Origin: Saprospiraceae bacterium
GTDB lineage: Bacteria > Bacteroidota > Bacteroidia > Chitinophagales > Saprospiraceae
Reading direction: 5' to 3'
NCBI GenBank assembly: GCA_020437105.1
Contig: JAGQWR010000025.1
Location: 48,595-112,594, forward strand
Length of the DNA stretch: 64,000 nt
A model generated the notes under the pieces. It had not been told where the DNA came from. It worked only from the letters and a program-made list of their open reading frames with translations, and made no database searches. Positions 32,979-44,084 of the stretch are shown here, in pieces. Each line of letters begins with the position of its first letter. Position 1 is the stretch's first letter. Made by a program: the position numbers and the translations under genes.

Positions 32979-35900
32979 CTAAATATCATTTTCAGAAGAC
33001 CGCAAAGGTACTATTTTTTCTAATCTGGTATATCCAAGATTCGGGGCTAACCACCGCTCCGCACTTTCCAGAGAAATTTCCTTTCTTCCAGCATAGTCTT
33101 GAACCTGATCTTCCTGGATCTGGCCCAGTCCGAAATACTTACTTTCCGGATGTGAAAAATACCAGCCAGAGACCGATGCTGCGGGATACATTGCATAGCT
33201 TTCTGTTAAACTAATCCCACAGTTTTTTTCTACCTGCAACAGGTCAAATAAACTGGCTTTTTCGGTGTGTTCAGGGCAAGCAGGGTAACCGGGTGCCGGA
33301 CGAATACCCTGATAGGTCTCCGCAACCAGTGCCTCTGTATCTAATTGCTCATCAGGAGCATAACCCCAGAATTCCATCCGTACCAATTGGTGCATTCTTT
33401 CGGCGAAAGCCTCGGCCAATCGATCTGCCAGCGCTTTGAGTAGAATGGCATTATAATCATCATGGGCTGCTTCAAATTTTGCCAGTTGCTCTTCGATCTT
33501 CAAGCCCGCAGTAACGGCAAACGCCCCAATATAATCTGATTTGGCACTAGTTTTTGGCGCAACAAAATCCGATAAGCAGAAGTTTGCCTGACCGGCTGCC
33601 TTTTTTCGTTGTTGCCGCAAATGATGGAGTACACAAAGCACTTCTTCCCGACCTTCATTTGAATACAACTCCAGGTCATCATCGTTGACAGCGTTTGCCG
33701 GAAAAAGGCCAATGACTCCCCGGGCTTCCAATAAACGATCATCAATAATTTTTCGGAGCAAACTTCGGGCATCGTGAAATAACTTCCGGGCCTCTTCTCC
33801 GACCACTGCATCGTCGAGGATCGCCGGATATTTTCCGTGCAATTGCCAGGTGGTAAAGAATGGGGTCCAATCAATATATTCTGCCAATTCCTCCAGAGAA
33901 TAATCCTCAAAAACCTGAATACCCAATTTTTGGGGTATGGGAGGTGTGTAATCTGCCCAATTTAGATCCGGTTTTTGGGTGCGTGCCACAGCCAGCGATA
34001 CGAAATCTTTCTGCTTTTGCCGATTTTTTCGATTCTCCCGTATATGCTGATATTCTTTGCGGGTTTCTATGATCAGATTGCTCTGAATGTTTTCATCGGC
34101 ATTCAACAGATTCCCGACTATGCCAACACACCTGGATGCATCCAAAACATGAATAGTCGCTCCCTGATACTGTGGCTCAATTTTAATGGCGGTGTGAATA
34201 CGGGAGGTGGTCGCTCCTCCAATAAGTAATGGAACAGTAAATCCCAGTCGCTGCATTTCGGATGCAACATGAACCATTTCATCGAGCGATGGCGTAATCA
34301 ATCCACTTAATCCGATAATATCTACCTGCTGTTTTTGGGCTTCTTCCAAAATACGGCTGGCCGGAACCATGACTCCCAAATCAATAATATCGTAATTGTT
34401 GCAACCTAAAACGACCCCAACAATATTTTTGCCGATATCATGTACATCTCCCTTTACGGTAGCCAGCAGGATTCGTCCTTTACTGGATCGACCAACGGCT
34501 GATTTTTGTGCCTCTATATAGGGTGTTAAGTAGGCGACCGATTTTTTCATAACCCGTGCGCTTTTCACCACCTGTGGCAAGAACATTTTACCCGACCCAA
34601 AGAGGTCGCCAACGACATTCATCCCATCCATCAAAGGACCTTCGATTACCTCCAGCGGGTTATCATATTGGAGTCTGGCTTCTTCTGTATCCTCTTCAAT
34701 AAATTCGGTAATGCCCTTTATTAGTGCATGGGTAAGCCGCGACTGAACACTTTCAGCCCGCCAACTCAAATCCTTTTGTATCACCCTACCGCCTCCCTGC
34801 ACACGCTCTGCATAATTGGTCAGTGCTTCGGTGGCATTGTCATTTTTGTTAAATAATACGTCCTCCACCAGACCGAGTAAATCTTTAGGTATTTCCTCAT
34901 AAACTTCAATCATTCCGGCGTTTACGATCCCCATATCCATGCCGGCCTGAATGGCATGAAACAAAAAGGCGGAGTGCATCGCCTCCCGAACTACATTATT
35001 ACCCCGGAAAGAGAAGGAAATATTACTTACGCCTCCACTAATTTTGGCTCCCGGGCAACTGGCTTTAATGCGGCGGGTCGCTTCTATAAAATTGATAGCA
35101 TATTCATTGTGTTCGGCTATTCCGGTAGCTACTGCAAAAATATTCGGGTCGAAGATGATATCCTCGGGAAGGAATCCGGCTTCCTTTGTCAGGAGTTGAT
35201 AAGCACGTTCGCAAATAGAGACCTTTCGCTCGATGGTGTCTGCCTGGCCCTGCTCGTCAAATGCCATCACAACAACTGCTGCCCCATACCGGCGTACAAT
35301 CTTTGCCTGTTGCAGGAATGCAGCTTCTCCTTCTTTCATCGAAATGGAGTTGACCACACACTTACCCTGCACGCATTTTAACCCGGCTTCAATAACCGAA
35401 AACTTGGAGGAATCAATCATGATTGGCAAACGCGCAATATCCGGTTCGCTCATGATTAGGTTGAGAAAGGTCGTCATGGCTGCTTGCGAATCAAGCAAGC
35501 CCTCATCCATATTAACATCGATGATTTGGGCGCCACCTTCAACCTGCTGCCGGGCGACAGTCAGGGCACCTTCATAGTCGTCTGCTAAAATTAAACGGGC
35601 AAATTTTTTACTGCCTGTCACGTTTGTCCGCTCGCCAATATTGGTAAAATTTGATTCCGGACGAATGATCAGCGGTTCCAAACCACTCATGGAAGTCTGG
35701 TGGGTTAAGTTTGGTATAGCCCGGGGTTTTACACCCTTTACGGCTTCAGCCATCGCCCGAATATGTTCGGGAGTAGTACCACAGCAACCTCCGATAAGGT
35801 TTACAAAACCGCTGGATGCAAAATCACGTAAATAGCGCTGCATTTCTTCCGGCCCCTGATCGTATTCCCCAAACTCATTAGGTAGTCCGGCATTGGGATA

Positions 35901-36701
35901 GGCACTAATACGACAATCGGCAATGCGCGCCAGATCAGCAAGAAACGGACGCATTTCTTTGGCTCCCAACGCACAATTTAATCCAACAGCAAAGGGATTT
36001 GCATGTCGAATAGAAATAAAAAAGGCTTCAACTGTTTGTCCGGAAAGTGTTCTGCCACTGGCATCTGTGATCGTGCCAGAGATCATGACAGGCAGGCGGC
36101 GGCCTTTTCGATCCATTACCTCCTCAATCGCATAAATTGCCGCTTTGGCATTCAGGGTATCGAAAATCGTTTCAACCAAAATGATATCGACCCCGCCTTC
36201 CATGAGTCCTTCTACCTGTTCGGCGTAGGCCTCTTTTAATTCATCAAAACTGGTGGCTCGATAAGCGGGTCGGTTTACATCCGGACTGAGCGAGGCGGTT
36301 CGGTTGGTCGGGCCTATAGCGCCAGCAACAAACCGCGGTTTATCGGGTGTGAGTCGGGTGTATTTATCAGCGGCTTTCCGGGCTACTTCTGCCGAGGCTT
36401 TATTGAGGGCATAGGCCTGTTCCTCCAGGTGGTAATCTGCCTGTGCAATCCGGGTAGCACTAAAGGTATTTGTTTCGATTATATCGGCCCCGGCATCCAG
36501 ATATGCTTCATGGATTTCCTGAATCACATCAGGTCGGGTGATCGAAAGTAGATCGTTATTCCCTTTTAAGTCGGAAGGATGATCTGCAAAAGCCACCCCT
36601 CGAAAATCGGCTTCATTCAGTTGATAACGCTGAATCATTGTGCCCATAGCACCATCAATTACCAGAATGCGTTCCTGGCAAATTTGTTCTAACTGCTTCA
36701 T
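32979..36701 (-). CDS. metH: Methionine synthase, cobalamin-dependent
   Basis: A 1240-residue MetH, close to the E. coli 1227. The homocysteine-binding zinc domain occupies about 1-325 (zinc cysteines in [11 protein letters not shown] near 305). The pterin-binding domain lies at about 340-610 ([13 protein letters not shown]). The cobalamin domain has the axial His block GDVHDIGKN near 755. The C-terminal AdoMet activation domain (about 900-1240) ends with YFGLGQI and [11 protein letters not shown]. It transfers a methyl group from methyltetrahydrofolate to homocysteine through methylcobalamin. It lies 72 bases downstream of the Wzi/RemB-like gene, and the glycan operon follows it directly. 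Confidence 0.97.
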   Translation of the reverse strand: MKQLEQICQERILVIDGAMGTMIQRYQLNEADFRGVAFADHPSDLKGNNDLLSITRPDVIQEIHEAYLDAGADIIETNTFSATRIAQADYHLEEQAYALNKASAEVARKAADKYTRLTPDKPRFVAGAIGPTNRTASLSPDVNRPAYRATSFDELKEAYAEQVEGLMEGGVDIILVETIFDTLNAKAAIYAIEEVMDRKGRRLPVMISGTITDASGRTLSGQTVEAFFISIRHANPFAVGLNCALGAKEMRPFLADLARIADCRISAYPNAGLPNEFGEYDQGPEEMQRYLRDFASSGFVNLIGGCCGTTPEHIRAMAEAVKGVKPRAIPNLTHQTSMSGLEPLIIRPESNFTNIGERTNVTGSKKFARLILADDYEGALTVARQQVEGGAQIIDVNMDEGLLDSQAAMTTFLNLIMSEPDIARLPIMIDSSKFSVIEAGLKCVQGKCVVNSISMKEGEAAFLQQAKIVRRYGAAVVVMAFDEQGQADTIERKVSICERAYQLLTKEAGFLPEDIIFDPNIFAVATGIAEHNEYAINFIEATRRIKASCPGAKISGGVSNISFSFRGNNVVREAMHSAFLFHAIQAGMDMGIVNAGMIEVYEEIPKDLLGLVEDVLFNKNDNATEALTNYAERVQGGGRVIQKDLSWRAESVQSRLTHALIKGITEFIEEDTEEARLQYDNPLEVIEGPLMDGMNVVGDLFGSGKMFLPQVVKSARVMKKSVAYLTPYIEAQKSAVGRSSKGRILLATVKGDVHDIGKNIVGVVLGCNNYDIIDLGVMVPASRILEEAQKQQVDIIGLSGLITPSLDEMVHVASEMQRLGFTVPLLIGGATTSRIHTAIKIEPQYQGATIHVLDASRCVGIVGNLLNADENIQSNLIIETRKEYQHIRENRKNRQKQKDFVSLAVARTQKPDLNWADYTPPIPQKLGIQVFEDYSLEELAEYIDWTPFFTTWQLHGKYPAILDDAVVGEEARKLFHDARSLLRKIIDDRLLEARGVIGLFPANAVNDDDLELYSNEGREEVLCVLHHLRQQRKKAAGQANFCLSDFVAPKTSAKSDYIGAFAVTAGLKIEEQLAKFEAAHDDYNAILLKALADRLAEAFAERMHQLVRMEFWGYAPDEQLDTEALVAETYQGIRPAPGYPACPEHTEKASLFDLLQVEKNCGISLTESYAMYPAASVSGWYFSHPESKYFGLGQIQEDQVQDYAGRKEISLESAERWLAPNLGYTRLEKIVPLRSSENDI

Positions 36702-36773
36702 GTTCTTTTACGAATATTTACCTGGCAGGGCTGTGCACGAAAGTAAAAAAACGTTTGGATTCAGGCGATTGTT

Positions 36774-38534
36774 TTAATAATCATCATAACGATGCGCAAC
36801 GTTCATTCTTAAGCCAACGCCCAGATAAGAGGTTAGCAGAGATCGTTCGGGCAAAGCACTCGTTTTATTGCGGTAAAGGTATTCTAATTCAAGCGACATA
36901 TTGTGCCATATATGATAGCGCAACTCAAGCCCGGCCAACAAACTCTCCCCTCTGATTCCCTGTCCGATCACACTTCCGTCATCCACCTGCCGGTCTTGAG
37001 AACTAGGGGTTAAGATGTTGCTCCCCCAATTGGCATTTTCCTCGTCTTCCCCAAATTGATTCATGATTATTCGCCCGTGAATCGACCATTTAGGGAAAGG
37101 CCTGTATTGAAATCGAAATAGGTATTCCTTAAAATTTGCTCCGTTTGGATGGGCAAGTGGCTGGTTGTAATGCGAGTAAGAAGCAGAGCTGTCCCGATGC
37201 GAATAGGTATAAGGCCGAACGAAGTTGATCTCTGCCTGTAGATCCAAATGATCTACGCCAAAGGCATCTATGTATTTAAATCCGGCTTGCACCCCATATT
37301 TGTTTCCCCACCATTTATTGCCTTCCAGGATAAGTTGGTCAAACTTAAACTCATCCAATAACAATTGGGAATAAAGTTGGATTCCATTCAGAATATTCCA
37401 GCTGGCATTTAGGCCAATTACCACATTATCCGGACTACCGAGAAACTGCTCAACGGTGCGGTACAATATAACCGGATTGAGATATTGAAGCTCAAATTGG
37501 TTGTTCCTGGCAAAAACGACAGATTCAAAAAATCCGAAGCTGAGATTTCTGGTCGGTTTAAAACTGAGATAGTGGGCCGCCATATACTTTTTGGGTACCA
37601 GACGGTCACCGTTGTCGTCCAGGCCGCTTTGAAGGGCTAACTCCGCAAAAATATTTTGAAAATGCAGCTTCCATACCCGCCAGTTTAATTTCAAAAAGAA
37701 ATAATTTGACCCAAAGTCAGAAAGCAGCAAGGAGCGGTATCCGTTTCCGATAAAATTGCGGCCGTGCCCCAATTGCACGCCAACGTGTTTGGTTACATTA
37801 AACCCGATGTACCCTTCAGAGACGAGGTAATCATAGGCCGATTCTGTACCAAATATCCGGCTCCGGGTTGGAAATTTGTATAAACCGGCTCCGGGAATCG
37901 ATTTATTTGCCTGCACCCGCTCAGCCACGTAACTTGGAAAATAACTCTGTGTTTCCAGGATATTGGTGTAGAAGAAAATCTTGTTGTCAATCCCTCCCTG
38001 TAGTTCCAGTCCGCGGCCATTATTAAAAATCAAATCTTCTGAACCCGTATCTTTACCGACACGCGCATCCAGAATCGGATTTACGTTAAAGAAAAAAGCC
38101 GGACGATTCACTTCAAAGAGGTAGGCCGGGTTGCTATAGAAATATTTTAACAAAGGCTTTTTAAATCCGTAATATTTGGGATTTCCTTCGGCCTGATCAT
38201 CTCCTGTAATCCAGACTATTTGAGAACCTGAAGCATTAGAAGTCGTGTCTGCTGGCAGGTGCGTGAGGTACGAATGATTATCCGCCTGCAGATAAGATAG
38301 ATCCCAACGATCTCCTTTTGTTAATGCCTGGGTATCCAGACCTTGCATTTCAGTGATTAAATCCTGGCGCCAATATGGTTTAATCTCCGCGTGTAAATCG
38401 CCGGTACTAAGCCCCTTGATGTAAAGTCGGTTGATGATATCGTGTGCCGGATGCCCCGGTGAAAGCAGGGTTCCCTGAGAAAATACCGGAAGGAAAGGCA
38501 ATAGAATAAGTGTGGTAAGTATGATCTTTTTCAT
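36774..38534 (-). CDS. Wzi/RemB-like outer-membrane beta-barrel protein
   Basis: A 586-residue protein with a clear signal peptide (MKKIILTTLILLPFLPVFSQ, start at the ATG 38532-38534). The mature part alternates polar and aromatic residues and ends with a series of barrel-like strands finishing in LGVGLRMNVAHRYDDY. Blocks such as GHGRNFIGNGYRSLLLSDFG and LKLNWRVWKLHFQNIF match the capsule-assembly Wzi family, which in Bacteroidota includes the gliding-motility protein RemB. It may hold or present surface polysaccharide at the outer membrane. It diverges from the PorU2-like gene. Confidence 0.78.
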   Translation of the reverse strand: MKKIILTTLILLPFLPVFSQGTLLSPGHPAHDIINRLYIKGLSTGDLHAEIKPYWRQDLITEMQGLDTQALTKGDRWDLSYLQADNHSYLTHLPADTTSNASGSQIVWITGDDQAEGNPKYYGFKKPLLKYFYSNPAYLFEVNRPAFFFNVNPILDARVGKDTGSEDLIFNNGRGLELQGGIDNKIFFYTNILETQSYFPSYVAERVQANKSIPGAGLYKFPTRSRIFGTESAYDYLVSEGYIGFNVTKHVGVQLGHGRNFIGNGYRSLLLSDFGSNYFFLKLNWRVWKLHFQNIFAELALQSGLDDNGDRLVPKKYMAAHYLSFKPTRNLSFGFFESVVFARNNQFELQYLNPVILYRTVEQFLGSPDNVVIGLNASWNILNGIQLYSQLLLDEFKFDQLILEGNKWWGNKYGVQAGFKYIDAFGVDHLDLQAEINFVRPYTYSHRDSSASYSHYNQPLAHPNGANFKEYLFRFQYRPFPKWSIHGRIIMNQFGEDEENANWGSNILTPSSQDRQVDDGSVIGQGIRGESLLAGLELRYHIWHNMSLELEYLYRNKTSALPERSLLTSYLGVGLRMNVAHRYDDY

Positions 38535-38608
38535 ATCGTTTTCTTGGAATAATGATTGTTGCTGCCGACAAAGAAGATTATTTCCCGGCCAGCTGGGGGA
38601 CAAATCCT

Positions 38609-38616
38609 TATTTTTG
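38609..38616 (+). promoter_or_regulatory. Bacteroidota -7 box upstream of the PorU2-like gene
   Basis: TATTTTTG is an exact match to the Bacteroidota -7 consensus TAnnTTTG, 31 bases before the ATG at 38648. No good -33 TTTG was found at the usual spacing, so the call rests on the -7 box and position. It also argues for the start at 38648 rather than an in-frame start at 38552 upstream of it. Confidence 0.38.
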
Positions 38617-38647
38617 TTTTCGAAAGCAAATTACTAAACAACCCGAA

Positions 38648-41600
38648 ATGCCGCTAATTAAAAGCACAATCCTGGTAATTCTCCTGCTAACCGGTGCTAC
38701 AAATGCCTGGTCACAGATGTGGAATGGGGTTGATACCCTTTACGGGAACGAATGGATTGATTTTGACCAAACCTATTTTAAAATACCCATTGCGCAAGAT
38801 GGTGTGTACAGGCTGGATCAGGCCTTTCTGCAGGATATTATTCCTACTTCAGTAAATGCCGACCAAATCCGGCTCTACCGGCTTGGAGAGGAAGTGCCTC
38901 TTTTTGCCAGCACTGACGGCCCCTTGGGATCAAACGATTACCTCGACTTCGTTGGTTTCCGCAATCGCACCGAAATTGACCAGTACCTCTTTTCTGATCC
39001 CGCAAATATATTTCACCCGGATTACAGCTATTTCTCTGATACCTCTTATTATTTTCTGACCTGGTCAACAGAACCACTCGGACTCCGGTATGAAACCATC
39101 CAAAATGACCTGACAAATCTACCCGCTGCTGAAAGTCATTTTACGCATACACAGATTTTCTCCTTTCCGGATGAACCGGTTAAAGCATCGGTTACCATTG
39201 GAACAGCAGATGTTCAGGAGTCTTTTTTTAATCAGGCGGAAGGCTTTTGTACCGGATACGGTGCGAGTGTTACCCACAATATTACGATCCAACCCGGCCC
39301 CATTTATGATTCGGGGCAACCCGCCTCCATGACCGTCAAGTTTGCCTGTCGGGTAGGTGATCACCACCAATTTGTGCGCATAAACGGACAAGACTATGTG
39401 GAAGACGAATTCTCCGGATATAAGGCCCGCACACACACCTTCGATGTGGCACTTTCTGAGCTCAGTTCGACTACTCAGGTAGAGTTTACCGGCGAATTCA
39501 ACAACAATGATAAACAGGCCGTTTCCTATATTTCTCTGAGGGCTCCGCGGCCTTTTGATTTTTCGAATGCCAGTCAATTCTTTTTTGAATTACCCGCCAG
39601 CCCGACCTTGCAATATCTTGAAATTTCCCAATTTGCTGCTGCCGGACAAAATCCGATACTTTTTGATCTGACCAATGGCTGGCGCATGCAGGCTACCCTC
39701 GAAAACAACCTGATTCGTATTGGTCTGCCTCCATCCGGCACCAGCCGAAAATTGGTTTTAATAAGCCAATCTGCCATACAGGATATTTCCTTTTCAGAAG
39801 AAGTAGAATTTATTGATTTCAGCCAGGTTGACCCCGAATTTATTATTGTCTTCAGCCGAGCGCTTACAACCAGCAGCACCGGTGATAATTGGATTCAGGA
39901 GTATGCTGATTATCGGCAAAACAACCCCTATAATGCCTACGAAACCTTTTCGGTCGAGATTGGCCAGTTGTACGAACAATTTGCATACGGGTCAAAATAT
40001 AATCCGATTTCTATTCGGAATTTCGGACACTGGGCAGTAAAAAACTGGACAAATCCACAGGCATTATTTTTAATTGGAAAAGGCCGGGAATACAAGTTTC
40101 TTCGGTCAAATGAAGACTTAAATACTGCTTTGTTTGAAACCTTTTTCATTCCGACAATGGGTTCGCCGGGAGCGGATAACCTGTTATTATCCTCCAATTC
40201 ATCTGCTAAACCCATTTTCCCTATCGGACGACTGGCCGCCAGGTCGGGCGATGATGTGCGGGCTTATCTGGAAAAAGTCCAGGCTTTTGAGGCGGCGCCT
40301 TATGCCGGTCCGCAGACGATCGAATCCAAAGAATGGATGAAGCGGGTTATGCACCTCGGCGGTGGCGGGGATCAATTTGAGCAGCAGACGATAAAAACGA
40401 ATTTGGCGGGCATGGAGGCCATTCTTGAAGCCAGCCGTTTTGGGGCTGAGGTTACCTCCTTTTATAAAACAAGTGCAGATCCTGTGGAAACCTCACAGTC
40501 TAATGCACTAAAGGATCTGGTCAATGACGGCATTGCCATTTTGACCTTTTTCGGGCACTCAAGCCCAAACACGTTCGACTTTAATTTTGACTCCCCGGCA
40601 GCTTATGATAATACGGATCGCTATCCACTCATGTTTTCCTTCGGGTGCTTCTCCGGGCAATGCCATGCCGAAGGCACCAGTATTGGAGAGGAATTTGTGC
40701 TTGCAGAAGACCGTGGAGCCATTGCCTATTTTGCGTCCTCCGGTTATGGTTTTATCGGATCGCTGGATAAATTTGGCGATGCCTTTTACCAGCGCTTGGG
40801 CAATACGATGTACGGTGCTACAATCGGAGAAATACACCGCGATGTTATAGGCTTGATTGATCCTTCAAACGTTGTTGGCGACACCGAACTGGCACAGCAA
40901 TCGACGTTGCAGGGCGACCCGGCGCTGCGTTTGTATCCCTTGCCCGCACCGGATTATGTATTTGATGAAAGTACGGTTCAATTTAATCCGCCATTGTTGA
41001 ATACCCTGATGGACAGCTTCGATTTGGCCTTCGAAATCCGCAATCTGGGCTACCATATTCCAGACACCTCTTTTGCCCTGAAAATTGTCCAGGAGTTGCC
41101 CAATGGGCAGCGGGTTACACTGATTGATTCGATGGTTACGGCACCGGCATTCCGGGAAGAACTCCTGTTTCGGTTGCCCATATTTGGGGAGTTGAGCCTG
41201 GGTTTGAATCGTTTCTTCCTCACCCTGGACGCCAATAATGACATTCAGGAGAAGCCCGCTATGGCCGAGTTGAATAACGAACTGGTACGGGCAAATGGGG
41301 AGCAGGGACTCGAAGTTTATATTGTCTCGAATGATGTGCAACCGATTTATCCGCCAGAATTTGCGATTGTCGGAGCCCCTCAACCAGAATTGATTGCTTC
41401 GACTGTTGACGCTTTCGCGAAAGCACAAAACTTCCTCCTACAAATAGATACGACTGAAACATTTGACAGTCCGATGTTGACCAAAACTAAAATACAGCAA
41501 AGCGGTGGAGTGCTGCGCTGGAAACCGCCTGTCAACTGGCAGAGTGATCTGGTTTATTATTGGCGGGTGAGCCCGGATAGCCTGGACGACTCCGGTTACC

Positions 41601-43705
41601 GCTGGCGCGGAAGTTCTTTTCTCTATGATGCCGGAGCAGATCCCGGTTGGAATCAAAGCCATTTTTATCAATTCCGGCAAGACACCTTTACTTTCCTGCA
41701 ATTGGCAGAACCAAGCCGCGAACTAGCCTTTATTGACGATGTCATCGATATAAAAATCCGAAATTGTATTTACGATTTCCCGGCTCGCATTCCCAGGTAC
41801 TACATTGGTAATATCTCCCCGGCCAGTTACCAGGGAAATGTGCCGACCAGTGTGCCGGAAGGTGTTTTTATTGCCGTACTTGATTCGATAACAGGTCAAC
41901 CTATATCAAACCCGGGAGGTAATATTTGGGGCGAAGAATTTGGGTTCCTGAATTACAAAGGATTTGTCTTTGCTACCAACAATGTTTCTGACCGCGCGGA
42001 GGTAGTCAACTTCCTCGAAAATGGGGTCTTTGAAAATCAATATGTGGTCTTTTTTACGGTACAAAAAGACATAAACGCAAATTACAAACCAGAAGATTGG
42101 GGCGCAGATACCTCTTCCGTATCCCAGAGTTTGTACGATCTTCTGGAAACATATGGTGCCAGTCAGGTGCGGTCGCTCGAAGACTTGGGAGCCAAGCCTT
42201 ATGCCTTGTTTTTCAAGAAAGGTAACCCCGGGAGCGCGCAGGAAATGATTGGCGAACTGGATCAACTTTTTGACCAGACCAGCAATGTCGAAGGTACCTG
42301 GTTTGAAGGAGATGTGTTCTCTACAACGGTTGGTCCGGCTGTACAATGGGAATCCTTGCAATGGGGCATCAGTGGATTTGAATCCGGCCCCGACTCGGTG
42401 GCGCTAAACCTGTACGGCATTCGACCGAATGGTACCGACACACTGCTGCATGCCGGAATCATGGTTTTTGATACCAGCCTCCAGCAACTCGATGCGACTG
42501 AATATCCAAAATTAAAACTACAGTATTTTACTTCTGATAAAATTGATCGAACACCGCCTAATCTCGACTTTTGGAAAGTACAGTTTAAGGGTGTACCCGA
42601 AGCCGCTTTAAATGCAGCCGAAGTGTTTAATTTTCATGCAGATACCCTACAACAAGGAGAACCCTTTTCGCTCGATATTGCCATTGAAAATATTAGTCCG
42701 TATGACATGGACAGCATGCTCGTGCATTTCAGGCTGACGGACATAAACAATGATGAACTATTTTTTGAGCAGCGACTGAAACCGCTTGTTCAGGGAGACA
42801 GCCTGATTGCCAGCCTGCGACTGGATACGCGTCAATTGGCCGGGCCTTACTCGCTTTATATAGAGGCCAATCCAATAAATGATCAACCGGAACTGACACA
42901 TGTAAATAATATCGGACTACTGCCATTCCGGGTACTGGTCGATGAGAAAGAACCATTACTGGACGTCACCTTTGATGGCGTCCGAATAATGAATGGGGAT
43001 ATCGTTTCTGCTGAGCCGGATATTGTGCTTTCGCTCCGGGATGAGAATACCTTTCTCGAACTTGGTGACACCAGTCTTTTCCGAATGTTGTTGGTTTATC
43101 CCGATGAAAGTTTCCGGCAGTTGAGTTTTGACGAACCCGAAATAGATTTTTACGGCGCGGATATCAATAATCTGGAAAACGAGAACAGAGCCCGTGTCAA
43201 CTATCGTCCAAAATTTGATCAGGATGGTATTTACACCCTGTACGTGGAAGCGGCTGACGCTTCCGGAAATATGAGTGGCGATTTGAATTATATTGCCGGC
43301 CAGGGTGCCAGTGGATATGATTATAAAATATCCTTCCGGGTGATCACCAAGGCGATGATTTCCAATGTGCTCAATTACCCGAATCCGTTTTCTACCCAGA
43401 CATACTTTGTTTATACGCTGACCGGTTCGGAGCCACCGCCACGTTTTAAGATACAGATTCTGACCGTTTCCGGAAGGATCGTGCGGGAATTGACTCAAGC
43501 TGATCTGGGTATGCTGAAGATTGGTACGCACCGAACCGACATACCCTGGGATGCAACGGATATGTTTGGTGATCGACTCGCAAATGGTGTTTATATTTAC
43601 CGCGTGGTGGCACAGAAATCAAACGGTGAAGAATATGAACATTACGACACCGGTGCCGACGGTTTTTTCCAGAATGGTTATGGAAAATTAGTGATCATTC
43701 GATAA
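38648..43705 (+). CDS. C25 (gingipain-like) peptidase, type IX secretion PorU2-like
   Basis: A 1685-residue exported protein; signal peptide MPLIKSTILVILLLTGATNA. A jelly-roll-like N-terminal part is followed by a C25 caspase-like domain (about 420-780) whose catalytic dyad is visible: His637 in FFGHSSPN and Cys667 in SFGCFSGQC. CARDB/Ig-like modules follow. The end has a FlgD-like Ig block (NYPNPFSTQTYFVY, then ANGVYIYRVVA). This layout fits the PorU2 group of type IX sortase-like proteins, which process C-terminal signals of secreted cargo. The terminal FlgD-like block also resembles type IX sorting domains, so a secreted C25 protease is an alternative. Confidence 0.85.
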   Translation: MPLIKSTILVILLLTGATNAWSQMWNGVDTLYGNEWIDFDQTYFKIPIAQDGVYRLDQAFLQDIIPTSVNADQIRLYRLGEEVPLFASTDGPLGSNDYLDFVGFRNRTEIDQYLFSDPANIFHPDYSYFSDTSYYFLTWSTEPLGLRYETIQNDLTNLPAAESHFTHTQIFSFPDEPVKASVTIGTADVQESFFNQAEGFCTGYGASVTHNITIQPGPIYDSGQPASMTVKFACRVGDHHQFVRINGQDYVEDEFSGYKARTHTFDVALSELSSTTQVEFTGEFNNNDKQAVSYISLRAPRPFDFSNASQFFFELPASPTLQYLEISQFAAAGQNPILFDLTNGWRMQATLENNLIRIGLPPSGTSRKLVLISQSAIQDISFSEEVEFIDFSQVDPEFIIVFSRALTTSSTGDNWIQEYADYRQNNPYNAYETFSVEIGQLYEQFAYGSKYNPISIRNFGHWAVKNWTNPQALFLIGKGREYKFLRSNEDLNTALFETFFIPTMGSPGADNLLLSSNSSAKPIFPIGRLAARSGDDVRAYLEKVQAFEAAPYAGPQTIESKEWMKRVMHLGGGGDQFEQQTIKTNLAGMEAILEASRFGAEVTSFYKTSADPVETSQSNALKDLVNDGIAILTFFGHSSPNTFDFNFDSPAAYDNTDRYPLMFSFGCFSGQCHAEGTSIGEEFVLAEDRGAIAYFASSGYGFIGSLDKFGDAFYQRLGNTMYGATIGEIHRDVIGLIDPSNVVGDTELAQQSTLQGDPALRLYPLPAPDYVFDESTVQFNPPLLNTLMDSFDLAFEIRNLGYHIPDTSFALKIVQELPNGQRVTLIDSMVTAPAFREELLFRLPIFGELSLGLNRFFLTLDANNDIQEKPAMAELNNELVRANGEQGLEVYIVSNDVQPIYPPEFAIVGAPQPELIASTVDAFAKAQNFLLQIDTTETFDSPMLTKTKIQQSGGVLRWKPPVNWQSDLVYYWRVSPDSLDDSGYRWRGSSFLYDAGADPGWNQSHFYQFRQDTFTFLQLAEPSRELAFIDDVIDIKIRNCIYDFPARIPRYYIGNISPASYQGNVPTSVPEGVFIAVLDSITGQPISNPGGNIWGEEFGFLNYKGFVFATNNVSDRAEVVNFLENGVFENQYVVFFTVQKDINANYKPEDWGADTSSVSQSLYDLLETYGASQVRSLEDLGAKPYALFFKKGNPGSAQEMIGELDQLFDQTSNVEGTWFEGDVFSTTVGPAVQWESLQWGISGFESGPDSVALNLYGIRPNGTDTLLHAGIMVFDTSLQQLDATEYPKLKLQYFTSDKIDRTPPNLDFWKVQFKGVPEAALNAAEVFNFHADTLQQGEPFSLDIAIENISPYDMDSMLVHFRLTDINNDELFFEQRLKPLVQGDSLIASLRLDTRQLAGPYSLYIEANPINDQPELTHVNNIGLLPFRVLVDEKEPLLDVTFDGVRIMNGDIVSAEPDIVLSLRDENTFLELGDTSLFRMLLVYPDESFRQLSFDEPEIDFYGADINNLENENRARVNYRPKFDQDGIYTLYVEAADASGNMSGDLNYIAGQGASGYDYKISFRVITKAMISNVLNYPNPFSTQTYFVYTLTGSEPPPRFKIQILTVSGRIVRELTQADLGMLKIGTHRTDIPWDATDMFGDRLANGVYIYRVVAQKSNGEEYEHYDTGADGFFQNGYGKLVIIR

Positions 43706-43728
43706 ATTACGCTTAAACTTCTTACTCT

Positions 43729-44079
43729 ATGGATTTAGGTATCTTTTATATGGCTCTGTCTGTAAAGGACATTGCTGTCTCTAAAAAATTCTATGAAGGC
43801 CTCGGTTTTGCGGCTGTTGAAAATGGGGGATCTGTGGAGGAAAAATGGCTGGTCATGGCAAACGGAACCAATAAGATTGGACTTTTTCAGGACATGTTCC
43901 CGCAGAATACACTGACCTTTAATCCGACAAATGCCCGGGAGATTTACGAAAATTTGATGGATGCCGGTTATGCATTTTCGCATGTTTCTGAAAACAAAGG
44001 CGACGATAAAAGTCCGTTCTATATGGCACTCGTTGACCCGGATGGGAATCCGATTTTGATTGACCAGGAGGTAAAATAG
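43729..44079 (+). CDS. VOC-superfamily (glyoxalase-like) protein
   Basis: A 116-residue protein with the beta-alpha-beta-beta-beta fold signature of vicinal oxygen chelate proteins: IFYMALSVKDIAVSKKFYEGL at the start and PFYMALVDPDGNPILIDQ at the end. A glyoxalase/bleomycin-resistance role is not proven; the metal-binding His is not obvious in the first strand. It follows the PorU2-like gene by 23 bases and converges with the DUF4328 gene 5 bases away. Confidence 0.75.
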   Translation: MDLGIFYMALSVKDIAVSKKFYEGLGFAAVENGGSVEEKWLVMANGTNKIGLFQDMFPQNTLTFNPTNAREIYENLMDAGYAFSHVSENKGDDKSPFYMALVDPDGNPILIDQEVK

Positions 44080-44084
44080 GATTG

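Noticed and set aside
36738..36745. Possible -7 box (TACTTTCG) for metH on the minus strand
   Set aside because: One mismatch to TAnnTTTG and no -33 element; too weak to list as a promoter.
38552..38647. Longer N-terminus for the PorU2-like protein
   Set aside because: It would sit upstream of the -7 box and put a signal peptide inside the protein; the start at 38648 gives a clean signal peptide.
40865..43531. Several minus-strand frames opposite the C25 peptidase gene
   Set aside because: They are shadows of the PorU2-like coding sequence, overlap one another and have no motifs.
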